Assembly: GCF_002844595.1 (NCBI RefSeq)
Contig: NZ_PJNW01000002.1
Location: 186,001 to 250,000, forward strand
Direction: 5' to 3'
Source: Pleomorphomonas diazotrophica
GTDB lineage: Bacteria > Pseudomonadota > Alphaproteobacteria > Rhizobiales > Pleomorphomonadaceae
Length of the DNA stretch: 64,000 bases
The notes beneath the pieces were generated by a model, which did no database searches, had not been told where the DNA came from, and saw only the letters and a list, made by a program, of their open reading frames with translations. Numbering within the stretch: position 1 is the first letter of the stretch; every line of letters begins with the position of its first letter. Position numbers and translations under genes: made by a program. Positions 18,000 to 25,789 of this stretch are shown one piece after another.

Positions 18000-18383
18000 T
18001 CAGGCGAAGGTGCTCGCCGCCGACGTCGTCGGGCTGTGCGCCGCCTCGGTCCATGCATTGATCATCGCCCTGAGGCGCAGACGGCTCTCATCGGGAATCT
18101 GGTCGACAACGTCGCCCGTCACCTTGTCGATCTGGCGATAGACGATGATGTCGGCTTCCTCGTCTCGGGTGACCGTGGACTTGAGGTTCTGCGAGTAGAC
18201 GGAGGATTGGCTGGCGTTGCCGCGCGTGTCATTGCCGGCGTAGGCCGTATCGCCGGACCTGACGATTGCCGATCCGACGGGCAGGTCGGTGCTCGCCGCC
18301 TGTTCCGCCGCCGCCGGCGCTCTCGGCACCGGCGCGTTCATGCCGGTTATCACCGGTCTCACGCTGCCGATATCCATGACCAA
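18000..18383 (-). CDS. FlaG-like flagellar protein
   Basis: A 127-residue protein. Residues ~70-105 read as IIVYRQIDKVTGDVVDQIPD, which matches the core of FlaG-family proteins (an IVKVID..TGEVIRQIP-like pattern), small proteins that limit filament length in polar flagellates. The N-terminal half is Ala/Pro-rich and probably disordered. It is a lone gene converging on flaF. Family call from one motif only. Confidence 0.65.
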   Translation of the reverse strand: MVMDIGSVRPVITGMNAPVPRAPAAAEQAASTDLPVGSAIVRSGDTAYAGNDTRGNASQSSVYSQNLKSTVTRDEEADIIVYRQIDKVTGDVVDQIPDESRLRLRAMINAWTEAAHSPTTSAASTFA

Positions 18384-18706
18384 TATCCTTTTCCGCGAAT
18401 CCCATGGGGTTCGCCTGAAAAGGACGTTAGCATTGAAAAATGAAAGCGGCGTTTAGGAAACTGGTAAAGTTTTATCGATCCGGCGTTTTCCGCAGGTTAC
18501 TGAATGGTCGAATTGTCTGGGAGAGTACGGGCTGTCGCTCCTCCGGCCGCTTCAGATAAGGGCTCAAGTCTTAACAAAGCGCCAACGGATGGGGCCGCCG
18601 ACCATGGAAAGATTGACAATCCGCGACAACACGTAGGTCGCATCCGTTCGGCGGGCTGCGCCGGTCATGCGGTGACGCTGATGTCAGCGAAACGGGACGA
18701 AGCGGG
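18384..18706. other. Intergenic region, FlaG-like gene to flgN-like gene
   Basis: About 320 bases. The upstream side of the FlaG-like gene is A/T-rich near 18420-18480; a short frame at 18504-18752 has no recognisable product and runs into the convergent flgN-like gene. I see no terminator or sigma-54 site. Confidence 0.4.
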
Positions 18707-19186
18707 TCAAAGGCTACGGTTGACGGCGACGCCCCGGGCGCTCATGGCGTAGGCCGCCTGGGCATGGCCGCTGCGGCCGTAGACGGCGGGCGTTTCGGCC
18801 TGGCCGACCTCGGTCGCCACGGTGCGCAGAATGTCCTCGGCGACGTCGCGGGCCGTGTCGAGCACGGCGAGGTTGATCTGCACTTCCGAGCGGAACAGCT
18901 CGTGGCGCTTGAGAAGGGCGGCCGTGGCGTCGGGCACGTAGCCCTTCAGCGTTTCGATCTCGTCGCGGGCGGCGAGCATCAGCCGGGTGTAGAGGGCGGC
19001 CTTCTCCTCCTTGTCCATGGCGAGTTCGCCGGCCTGCCTGAGCTTGCCGGCCTTGACCAGCGCCGTCTCCTCGCGGAGCAGCACGAGGAGGTCTTCCATG
19101 GCGTTGCCGAGCTTCTCGACCAGCTTGCCGGCGATTTCCGGGCTCGTGACGAGCCTCGGACGGTTCTCTTGCAGTGCTACGCTCAT
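18707..19186 (-). CDS. FlgN-like flagellar export chaperone (FlbY-type)
   Basis: A 159-residue helical protein with LGNAMEDLLVLLREETALVKAGKL and KEEKAALYTRL, the pattern of the FlgN fold, which chaperones hook-associated proteins FlgK and FlgL. It overlaps the flgJ-like gene by 4 bases and is the last gene of flgI-flgJ-flgN. In Caulobacter an equivalent small gene is called flbY. Its likely clients are the flgK and flgL products of this window. Confidence 0.75.
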   Translation of the reverse strand: MSVALQENRPRLVTSPEIAGKLVEKLGNAMEDLLVLLREETALVKAGKLRQAGELAMDKEEKAALYTRLMLAARDEIETLKGYVPDATAALLKRHELFRSEVQINLAVLDTARDVAEDILRTVATEVGQAETPAVYGRSGHAQAAYAMSARGVAVNRSL

Positions 19187-19506
19187 TCGGCGCGCCCTTC
19201 CTGTATCTTGATCAGTTGCGCGGCGATGCCGTCGGCGATGCCGATGCCGCCCTTCTTGACGAAATCCATGGCGTATTGATCCAGCAGCATGTCGCGCCAG
19301 GTTTCGTTGGACGTATTCGAGGTGCCGGTCAGCGGGTCGACCGACACGTCCTTGAACATGGCCTTGAAGGCGTCGGCGACATAGATCGACTCGAAGTCGG
19401 CGGCGACCTCGTGGGCCTTCCTGGCCACGGCGTTCCTGTCCATGCCGGCATAGGCCTTCGAGGCGAAGGCGGAGGCGACCGAGGAGAGACCGTTGGTTTC
19501 CATCAC
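19183..19506 (-). CDS. Rod-binding protein, FlgJ N-terminal domain only (CheL)
   Basis: A 107-residue protein consisting of the rod-binding domain: AADFESIYVADAFKAMF and WRDMLLDQYAMDFVKKGGIGIAD match the FlgJ N-terminal domain. The muramidase domain of enterobacterial FlgJ is absent, as is usual in alphaproteobacteria, where a separate hydrolase does that work. It caps the growing rod in the periplasm. ATGA-type overlaps with flgI upstream and flgN-like downstream indicate tight co-translation. Confidence 0.88.
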   Translation of the reverse strand: MMETNGLSSVASAFASKAYAGMDRNAVARKAHEVAADFESIYVADAFKAMFKDVSVDPLTGTSNTSNETWRDMLLDQYAMDFVKKGGIGIADGIAAQLIKIQEGRAE

Positions 19507-20615
19507 ATCACCTCCACGTCGGCCTGCAGCGCGCCGGCCGCCTTGATTGCCTGGAGTATGGAGATGAGGTCACGCGGGCCGAGGCCGAGCGCGTTGAGCC
19601 CGTCGACCAGTTCCTGCAGCGTCACGCCGGAGCGGACAACGGCGAGCTGGTGCTCCTTGCCGTCGGCGACCTGGATCTGGGTCCGTGGCGTCACAGTGGT
19701 TTCGCCGTCCGACAGCGGCGCCGGCTGCGACACCTGCGGGTCCTCGGTGATCATCACCGTGAGGTTGCCCTGGGCGACGGCCACCGTCGACACGCGCACT
19801 TCCTGGCCCATGACGATGATGCCGGTGGCCTCGTCGACGACAACCTTGGCCGGCAGGTCCGGCTCGACGATCAGTTGCTCGACGTCGGTCAGGAGGTCGA
19901 CGATGTTGCCCCGGAACTTGGGCGGCATCGACAAGCGAACGGTGGAGGGGTCGGTCGGCTCGGCCACCGGCGAGCCGTAGAGGTCGTTGATGGCGAGGGC
20001 GATACGACGCGAGGTGGTGAAGTCAGGATTGCGCAGCGACAGGCGTACGGCGCCGAGCTGCGCGAGATTGAACTGCAACTCGCGCTCGATGACGGCGCCG
20101 TTGCTGATGCGCCCCTGGGTCGGCACGCCGCGGGAAATCTTGGCGCCTTCGCCCTGGATGTCGAAGCCACCGACGGCGATGGCGCCTTGGGCGATGGCGT
20201 AGACTTCGCCGTCAGCGCCCATCAGCGGCGTTACCAGGAGTTGGCCGCCCTGAAGGTTCTTGGCGTCGCCGAGCGCGCTGACCGACACGTCGATGGCGGT
20301 GCCCTGGGCGGCAAAGGCCGGCAGCTTGGCAGTGACCATGACGGCGGCCGTATTGGCGGTGCGCATGGTGGAATCGCGCACGTTGACGCCGAGCCGCTCC
20401 AGCATCGCCTGCAGGCTCTGCTTGGTGAAAGGCGAGTTGTTGAGGCTGTCGCCTGTGCCTTGAAGGCCGACGACCAGGCCGTAGCCGATGAGCTGGTTCT
20501 CGCGAACACCCTCGACGTCGACGATATCCTTGATGCGCGAGGCGGCAACCGCCGCTTCGGCGCCCATCAGGATGAGCATGAAGGCGCCCAGTGCGCCGAG
20601 AATCCTAATCCGCAT
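19503..20615 (-). CDS. flgI: Flagellar P-ring protein FlgI
   Basis: A 370-residue P-ring subunit. A Sec signal peptide (about 25 residues ending AAVAA) precedes SRIKDIVDVEGVRENQLIGYGLVVGL, the FlgI signature, and the end LGLGPRDLISILQAIKAAGALQA is also typical. Three ATGs crowd the start (20624, 20621, 20615); I chose 20615 because the GGGG at 20625-20628 is then 9 bases away. The gene has a perfect sigma-54 element 48 bases upstream and an ftr-like palindrome beyond it. It is divergent from fliX, as I recall for Caulobacter. Confidence 0.94.
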   Translation of the reverse strand: MRIRILGALGAFMLILMGAEAAVAASRIKDIVDVEGVRENQLIGYGLVVGLQGTGDSLNNSPFTKQSLQAMLERLGVNVRDSTMRTANTAAVMVTAKLPAFAAQGTAIDVSVSALGDAKNLQGGQLLVTPLMGADGEVYAIAQGAIAVGGFDIQGEGAKISRGVPTQGRISNGAVIERELQFNLAQLGAVRLSLRNPDFTTSRRIALAINDLYGSPVAEPTDPSTVRLSMPPKFRGNIVDLLTDVEQLIVEPDLPAKVVVDEATGIIVMGQEVRVSTVAVAQGNLTVMITEDPQVSQPAPLSDGETTVTPRTQIQVADGKEHQLAVVRSGVTLQELVDGLNALGLGPRDLISILQAIKAAGALQADVEVM

Positions 20616-20662
20616 TGTCATCATCCCCGTGTTTCCCGACACGGCTTCCCAACGAACGGTTC

Positions 20663-20677
20663 GCAATCGGCGTGCCA
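20663..20677 (-). promoter_or_regulatory. Sigma-54 promoter of flgI-flgJ-flgN
   Basis: On the minus strand TGGCACGCCGATTGC, a match at every fixed position of TGGCACG-N4-TTGC. Its -12 side lies 47 bases upstream of the chosen flgI start. Confidence 0.87.
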
Positions 20678-20771
20678 AGCTATGGGGAAATGGGGATTCT
20701 ATGTAAGTATTTGAAATATAATATATTCTCTAGGGGTTTGTGAGATCGGACCGGCGCCAGTGTTTTTGGGG

Positions 20772-20786
20772 CGGCATTTCTTGCCG
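20772..20786. promoter_or_regulatory. FlbD/ftr-like palindrome between flgI and fliX
   Basis: CGGCA-TTTCT-TGCCG, separated by 94 bases from the flgI -24 element, the same gap as at flgE. It is also 64 bases before the fliX start codon and could influence fliX. Confidence 0.6.
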
Positions 20787-20850
20787 GGCCGGCGGGGAAG
20801 CGGTAACCTTGGCGGGTCGAAACTGCCGGGTCAGCTTCAGGGAACGAGCG

Positions 20851-21273
20851 ATGCGCATTCAGGGTCCGAACCGCCTCGGTGGCGTCTCCACGGGGTCGCC
20901 GACCAAGCGAACCGATGGGTCGGGATTCGCGCTGCCGTCCGAGGGCGAGGGCGGCGCGCCGAAAGCCGCCACCGCCACGGCGACCCACGCGCTCGCCGGC
21001 CTCGATGCGCTGATCGCCCTGCAGGCGGTCGATGCCGATGCGCCGCGCAAGAAACGCAAGGCCGTCAAAAGAGGGCGCGACCTTCTGGATCGGCTCGACG
21101 AGATCCGCATCGGCCTCCTGTCCGGACAGTTGTCGGGCGAGGCGATTGCCCGCATCCTGAACCTTCTGGACGAAGCGGAGCCAACCGGCGATCCGCGTCT
21201 CGACGGCCTGATGGAGGACATCGCGCTGAGGGCGGAAGTGGAACTTGCCAAGCTCGGCTACTTCAGAAATTGA
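20851..21273 (+). CDS. fliX: Flagellar assembly regulator FliX
   Basis: A 140-residue FliX (MRIQGPNRLGG at the start; helical C-terminus RGRDLLDRLDEIRIGLLSG ... LMEDIALRAEVELAKLGYF). In Caulobacter FliX binds the sigma-54 activator FlbD and couples its activity to completion of the early basal body. Start set at ATG 20851, with AGGGAACG just upstream; the frame extends upstream without family resemblance. Divergent from flgI. Its presence implies an FlbD encoded elsewhere in the genome and fits the sigma-54/ftr signals in this window. Confidence 0.9.
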   Translation: MRIQGPNRLGGVSTGSPTKRTDGSGFALPSEGEGGAPKAATATATHALAGLDALIALQAVDADAPRKKRKAVKRGRDLLDRLDEIRIGLLSGQLSGEAIARILNLLDEAEPTGDPRLDGLMEDIALRAEVELAKLGYFRN

Positions 21274-21436
21274 GCAGCCCGCCCCTGGGTGATGACACGA
21301 AGTTAAGCTTAAATGATTGATATGTATGGCTAATCGCCTGCCCTACAAGGTTTGGTGATTTTCTTGCATTTGCCGTTGTCGGGCGGGGGTCAGATAGCTA
21401 TATTCCGCCCGCCTTTGTGGTGTATGAGGACCGTCG

Positions 21437-21853
21437 ATGTCGATTGAGCTTGCCGATGACTACCGGCCGTCCGACGACGAGCCGTTCATGAACGACCGCC
21501 AGCGCGAGTACTTCAGGCGCAAACTGCTTCAGTGGAAGGAGGACATCCTGCGCGAAAGCAAGGAGACCCTCCAGAACCTTCAGAACGAAAACACCAACCT
21601 GCCCGACATCGCCGATCGCGCGTCGTCGGAGACCGACCGGTCGATCGAGCTTCGGGCGCGCGACCGCCAGCGCAAGCTGATCTCCAAGATCGAGGCAGCC
21701 ATCAAGCGGATCGAGGATGGTTCCTATGGCTATTGCGAGGAGACCGGCGAGCCGATCTCGCTGAAGCGCCTCGACGCCCGTCCGATCGCCACGCTGTCGA
21801 TTGAGGCGCAGGAGCGGCACGAGCGGCGCGAGAAGGTCTATCGCGACGAGTGA
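21437..21853 (+). CDS. dksA: RNA polymerase-binding protein DksA
   Basis: A 138-residue DksA: a long coiled coil (residues ~20-90, with NLPDIADRASSETDRSIELRARDR including the Asp tip region) then the globular GYCEETGEPISLKRLDARP. DksA binds the secondary channel of RNA polymerase and potentiates ppGpp. Only one of the four zinc-finger cysteines is kept, which is common in alphaproteobacterial DksA and not a defect. It has its own terminator and sits inside the flagellar island, next to fliX, without an evident operon link. Confidence 0.93.
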   Translation: MSIELADDYRPSDDEPFMNDRQREYFRRKLLQWKEDILRESKETLQNLQNENTNLPDIADRASSETDRSIELRARDRQRKLISKIEAAIKRIEDGSYGYCEETGEPISLKRLDARPIATLSIEAQERHERREKVYRDE

Positions 21854-21880
21854 TGCTGCCGTCTTGAGCGGAACTGACGA

Positions 21881-21907
21881 AGGGGCGTCCTAAGGGCGCC
21901 CCTTTTT
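21881..21907 (+). terminator. Terminator of dksA
   Basis: AGGGGCG (21881-21887) / CGCCCCT (21897-21903) followed by a T-run to 21907. Confidence 0.85.
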
Positions 21908-22138
21908 CGTTGGTCTTGGTCGCTGGTTCCCGGCAGTTCGGATGTCTCCCTGGGCGCGACCTCCGTGATGACTTGGGAAGGGAGGTCGCGCCGCTCGGGG
22001 AAAGCCGGCCCGGACTTGGGGAAGGGGCCGGCGGGATCGCGTCGGGCCATTTGGGGAGCGGCCTTCGGCGATACGGCTCGCTTGGGATGCTTGGGGAGCG
22101 CGAGCCGATCTCTTGGGGGCTTGGAGCCGTGGCTTCCG

Positions 22139-22882
22139 TCAGAAGGGCAGCAGGATATCCAGCACCTGCTGGCCGGTGCGCGGCTGCTGCACGTCGGAGA
22201 TCTGGCCGCGGCCGCCGTAGGAAATGCGGGCCTCGGCGATCTTCGTGCTCTCGATGGTATTGTCGGCGGCGATGTCTTCGGGGCGGACGACGCCGGCCAC
22301 CACCAGTTCGCGGATCTCGTAATTGACGCGCACCTCCTGGCGGCCCTCGATGACGAGATTGCCGTTGGGCAGGAGCTGGGTCACGACGGCGGCGACGTTG
22401 GTCGACAGCTTTTCCGAGCGGTCGATCGAGCCGGTCCCCTTGTAGGACGAGGCGCCCTCGGTCGAGGCGAGATTGCTGGCCGCCATGCCGGCCGGCAGGG
22501 CGATGGTGTCGATGGCCGTGCCGAGCGCGCCGCCGACACCAGTCGAGTCGCTGGAGTCGCGCGAGCGTTCCGACGAGTTGTCGAAGGCGGCCTTGTCGGA
22601 GATCGACACCTTGACGGTGAGGATATCGCCGACATTGCGGGCGCGCTGGTCCTTGAAGAAGGTGCGCGAACCGGACTGCCACAACGAGTTGGGGCTGTAG
22701 GCCACCGGCTCGATGACGGGCATCGGCATCTGCACCGGCTTGTAGCCGGGCTGGGCGGTGGGGTTCTCGATGGCCGTCAGCTTGGGCGTCTGACCGACCT
22801 GCGACAGGCGGTCCATGGTGCTGCCGCAGGCGGAAAGGCCGATGCCGAGGAGGGCGATGGCGAGGGTGGTGGAGAAACGCAT
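22139..22882 (-). CDS. flgH: Flagellar L-ring lipoprotein FlgH
   Basis: A 247-residue L-ring subunit. The signal peptide ends in the lipobox LSAC with Cys19 as the acylated residue. Later motifs LWQSGSRTFFKDQRARNVGDIL and the NGNLVIEGRQEVRVNYE segment are FlgH signatures. It sits in the outer membrane as part of the LP bushing with FlgI. Last gene of flgF-flgG-flgA-flgH, 20 bases after flgA. The stretch between its stop and dksA (about 230 bases) shows no gene. Confidence 0.94.
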   Translation of the reverse strand: MRFSTTLAIALLGIGLSACGSTMDRLSQVGQTPKLTAIENPTAQPGYKPVQMPMPVIEPVAYSPNSLWQSGSRTFFKDQRARNVGDILTVKVSISDKAAFDNSSERSRDSSDSTGVGGALGTAIDTIALPAGMAASNLASTEGASSYKGTGSIDRSEKLSTNVAAVVTQLLPNGNLVIEGRQEVRVNYEIRELVVAGVVRPEDIAADNTIESTKIAEARISYGGRGQISDVQQPRTGQQVLDILLPF

Positions 22883-22902
22883 CGGATGATCCTCGGTTCT
22901 TC

Positions 22903-23892
22903 TCAGTTCATTGCCGTCTTGACGACGGTCGGGCTCGACGCCGTGACGGCAACGGTGCCGGCGCCGGTGACGATGCCCTGAATGGTGCGCTTGGACTGCT
23001 CGTTGAGCACGGAGACGATGTCTCCCTTGGCACCGTCACCGAGCGCGCGTCCGCGGGCGGAGAGCGTCAGGCCGGGGCGCGAGTACTGCAAGGTGATGAG
23101 GTCGCCGCGCAGGACGACGCGGGGCGGCTCGACGTCAGCAGTGGCGATCAACTCGCCGGCCCGGAGCGGGCGCTTGGCGGCCATGTCGACGAGTTCGTCT
23201 GTGTCGATCGCCGCCGTTCCCGGCACGCGCCGCTTGTCGATGCGGACGATGGTCACGTCGGACGCGTGGATGACGGCGCGGCGGTCGATCGGTCGGTTCA
23301 GCACCGGCACGGCCATGGTCTCGACGGCCCGGCCGGAGAGCGCAATCGGGCGGCTGCTGCCCCCGACATCGATGGCGATGATGGCGTTGAACCGGCCCGA
23401 TGCCGACTGCAGGACGAAGTCGGAGAGAACGGCCGGAGCTACGGCGGTCGCCGCGGCGGCAACCGGGGCGACGGTTCCGTCGATGGTCACCTCGACGTTT
23501 TCGGTCGCGGCGCCCAGGCGGGTGGCGGCGGCTTCGGCGACCAGCATCCTGAGGGCTTCGGCGTCGACCATGACGGCGCGGCGGACGACGGTCACGCTGG
23601 CGAAGGTCGGCAAGCGATCGACGGCGAGGCCGGCGGCGACGGCGGCCTTGACGGCGTCGGCGGCGGGCAGGGCGCCGGTGACGCCGAGGTCGGGCGCCCG
23701 GAACACGGCGCGGTCAGTAAGATCGCCGGCTCCGTCGAACAGGTCGCCGAGCGTGACGATGGCGCCGTCGATCTCGATGCGCGGCCGAAGGTCGGCCGCC
23801 GACGCCGGGTGGGTGGCGATGAAGCCGGCTGCGAGCGTGGCGAGCGCGGCGGCGAGAACGATCCGGAGGAGGAGGGCGTGCATCGTGGCCAT
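22903..23892 (-). CDS. flgA: P-ring assembly chaperone FlgA
   Basis: A 329-residue periplasmic FlgA with a signal peptide (hydrophobic core at residues 7-24, cleavage near ASA). The C-terminal SAF-like domain has MAAKRPLRAGELIATADVEPPRVVLRGDLI and GLTLSARGRALGDGAKGDIV, the classic FlgA pattern. It assists FlgI assembly. Longer than the enterobacterial protein because of an extra N-terminal domain of about 100 residues. It starts 3 bases after flgG ends. Confidence 0.92.
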   Translation of the reverse strand: MATMHALLLRIVLAAALATLAAGFIATHPASAADLRPRIEIDGAIVTLGDLFDGAGDLTDRAVFRAPDLGVTGALPAADAVKAAVAAGLAVDRLPTFASVTVVRRAVMVDAEALRMLVAEAAATRLGAATENVEVTIDGTVAPVAAAATAVAPAVLSDFVLQSASGRFNAIIAIDVGGSSRPIALSGRAVETMAVPVLNRPIDRRAVIHASDVTIVRIDKRRVPGTAAIDTDELVDMAAKRPLRAGELIATADVEPPRVVLRGDLITLQYSRPGLTLSARGRALGDGAKGDIVSVLNEQSKRTIQGIVTGAGTVAVTASSPTVVKTAMN

Positions 23893-23895
23893 GCC

Positions 23896-24684
23896 TTACT
23901 TGCCGAGGTTGGACGTCGTCTGCGACATCTCGTCTGCGGCCGTGATGATGCGAGAGTTCATCTCATAGGCGCGCTGGGCCGAGATGAGCGACGACAGTTC
24001 GCTCACCGACTCGACGTTGGAGGATTCGAGGTAGGACTGCAGCAGCGTGCCGTAGCCGGCATCGCCCGGATTGCCAGTCTGGGCGGCGCCGCTCGACGCC
24101 GTCTCGAGAAACAGGTTGTCGCCCATGGGCTCTAGACCGTTCTTGTTGACGAAGCGGGCGAGCTCGATCTGGCCGAGTACCGTCGCGGTCGTGTCGTTGC
24201 CGATCTTGGCCTGTACCTGGCCGGTGTTGGAAATGCTGAGGTCGCTGGCGTTCTGCGGCACGGTAATGGCCGGATTGACGGTGTAGCCGTCGGCGGTGAC
24301 CAGCGTGCCGGTGGAATCGAGCTCGAAGGAGCCGTCGCGGGTGTAGGCGGTCCGGCCATCGGGCAGGGTGATCTGGAAGAAGCCCTCGCCACGGATGGCG
24401 ATGTCCTTGTCATTGCCGGTGGACTCGGGGTCGCCCTGCGTCATGTTGCGCGGCGTTGCGACGACACGTACGCCCGAACCGAGCTGCACGCCGGCCGGCA
24501 CCTGGGTGCCGGCGTCGGACGTGGTGGCGCCCTGCCGGCGCAGCGTCTGGTAGAGCAGATCCTGGAAGTTGGCGCGCTGGCTCTTGTAGCCGGTGGTGCG
24601 CATGTTGGCGATGTTGTTGGAGATAACGTTGACGTTGGTCTCCTGGGCCTTCATGCCGGTGGCGGCGATGGTCAGGGCTTTCAT
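23896..24684 (-). CDS. flgG: Flagellar distal rod protein FlgG
   Basis: A 262-residue distal rod subunit of standard length. N-terminus MKALTIAATGMKAQETNVN with NNIANMRTTGYKSQRANFQ, C-terminus LESSNVESVSELSSLISAQ and INAADEM-like ITAADEMSQTTSNL. Exported by the type III system. Co-directional with flgF, 16 bases downstream of it. Confidence 0.95.
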   Translation of the reverse strand: MKALTIAATGMKAQETNVNVISNNIANMRTTGYKSQRANFQDLLYQTLRRQGATTSDAGTQVPAGVQLGSGVRVVATPRNMTQGDPESTGNDKDIAIRGEGFFQITLPDGRTAYTRDGSFELDSTGTLVTADGYTVNPAITVPQNASDLSISNTGQVQAKIGNDTTATVLGQIELARFVNKNGLEPMGDNLFLETASSGAAQTGNPGDAGYGTLLQSYLESSNVESVSELSSLISAQRAYEMNSRIITAADEMSQTTSNLGK

Positions 24685-24700
24685 GTTCTATCGCTCCGGA

Positions 24701-25444
24701 TCAGGCGTTGACGGAGCCGAGGCGCTCGATCGCCCTGGCGCTGAGGTCGTTCTGCTGCTTGACCATGTTGGAGATGCGCTCGTAGGCGCGCTGGACGCCC
24801 AGCATGGCGGTGAGTTCCTGAACGCCCGAGACGTTGGACTTCTCGAGGGCGCCCTGGCGGACGCGGACAAAGGCAGGGGGCGTGGGTGCGGCGCTGGCCG
24901 AATAAAGGTTGTCGCCGTCCTTGGAGAGCACGCTCGTGTCGGTGAAGGCGGCGATGCGGAGCCTGCCCTTCAGGCCGGCACTGGAGGAGATGGTGCCGTC
25001 GCGGGCGATGGCAATGTTGGTCTCTTCGTTGCCGAAGACGATCTCGCCGCCGTCGCCGAGCACGGGCTTGCCGTCGGCGGTCACCAGACGGCCGGTGTTG
25101 TCGATGGCAAAATCGCCGGCGCGGGTATAGCGCTCGCCGGCCGGCGTTCCCACGACGAAGAAGCTGTCCTCGGCTTCGATCGCCACGTCGAGCTCGTTGC
25201 CGGTCATCTCGACCGAGCCGGCCGAGAAGTCATGAACCGTGGCCAGCTCGCGGACGAAGCGGTTGTCGCGGTCGCGGCGAGGAAAAAGCGTTGCCGACGC
25301 CTTCGGCATCGTCGTCTCCTCGAAGTCGAGCGAAACGCGCTTGAAGCCGGCGGTGTCCATGTTGGCTACGTTGTTGGCGATGACGTCCAGCTTGCGCCTC
25401 AGCGCAACCTGACCCGACAGCGCCACCAGAGTTGCATTCTGCAT
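24701..25444 (-). CDS. flgF: Flagellar proximal rod protein FlgF
   Basis: A 247-residue rod protein (VIANNVANMDTAGFKRVSLD near the N-terminus; LEKSNVSGVQELTAMLGVQR at the C-terminus). First gene of the flgFGAH operon. A sigma-54 element lies 69 bases before the start codon, with ftr-like palindromes further up. The same operon order and sigma-54 class III control are known for Caulobacter flgF. Confidence 0.94.
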   Translation of the reverse strand: MQNATLVALSGQVALRRKLDVIANNVANMDTAGFKRVSLDFEETTMPKASATLFPRRDRDNRFVRELATVHDFSAGSVEMTGNELDVAIEAEDSFFVVGTPAGERYTRAGDFAIDNTGRLVTADGKPVLGDGGEIVFGNEETNIAIARDGTISSSAGLKGRLRIAAFTDTSVLSKDGDNLYSASAAPTPPAFVRVRQGALEKSNVSGVQELTAMLGVQRAYERISNMVKQQNDLSARAIERLGSVNA

Positions 25445-25513
25445 GGCAAATCGTTCCCAAGTCCCAGTCGGACGGCGTCACGCTCCCCAGCGTCGCCGCC
25501 CGAGACATTCATC

Positions 25514-25528
25514 GCAGGGAACGTGCCA
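25514..25528 (-). promoter_or_regulatory. Sigma-54 promoter of flgFGAH
   Basis: Minus strand TGGCACGTTCCCTGC: matches TGGCACG-N4-TTGC except for C in place of the first T of TTGC; the invariant GG and GC are kept with exact spacing. Confidence 0.75.
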
Positions 25529-25583
25529 ACTTGGTATGTAAGGTATTTCAATTGGTTATCGGCTCTTTGTCGGCGAAGACCCA

Positions 25584-25598
25584 TGGCGTTTCTTGCCG
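25584..25598. promoter_or_regulatory. Secondary ftr-like site, flgF promoter
   Basis: TGGCG-TTTCT-TGCCG, two mismatches from CGGCA-N5-TGCCG but with the same TTTCT spacer as the flgI site. A further TTGCCG-AC-CGGCAA inverted repeat overlaps it (25593-25606). Confidence 0.4.
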
Positions 25599-25614
25599 AC
25601 CGGCAAGCCGAGGG

Positions 25615-25629
25615 CGGCAACTTTTGCCG
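25615..25629. promoter_or_regulatory. FlbD/ftr-like palindrome between flgF and fliL
   Basis: CGGCA-ACTTT-TGCCG, 86 bases upstream of the flgF -24 element and only 5 bases from the CtrA-type boxes that precede fliL. It may activate flgF and repress fliL (inference by analogy with FlbD repression of early genes). Confidence 0.6.
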
Positions 25630-25634
25630 GGCCG

Positions 25635-25661
25635 TTAACCAATTATCAACCAATCGTTAAC
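25635..25661. promoter_or_regulatory. Phased CtrA-type boxes upstream of fliL
   Basis: TTAA-N7-TCAAC and TCAA-N7-TTAAC share their middle half-site, giving three half-sites spaced 11 bases apart, one helical turn. Each pair differs from TTAA-N7-TTAAC by one base. They start 155 bases before the fliL ATG. Confidence 0.65.
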
Positions 25662-25789
25662 TATCCTGACCATCAATGAATGGGCTGTGGGCGCCGGCAA
25701 AGAATCGTTGTCGCTGACTTGGGGCCGACCCATAGCTTTGTGGTGGAGGCGCTTGGCTTCCCCCGATTCCGGAACAGGCGCCAGAGGCC

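Noticed and set aside
18504-18752. Possible 82-codon gene between the FlaG-like and flgN-like genes
   Set aside because: No ribosome binding site and no similarity; its end overlaps the convergent flgN-like gene.
19183-19506. FlgJ apparently truncated (no muramidase domain)
   Set aside because: The single-domain form is normal in alphaproteobacteria.
21437-21853. DksA with only one zinc-finger cysteine, at first taken as damaged
   Set aside because: Alphaproteobacterial DksA proteins commonly lack these cysteines. The rest of the protein is intact.
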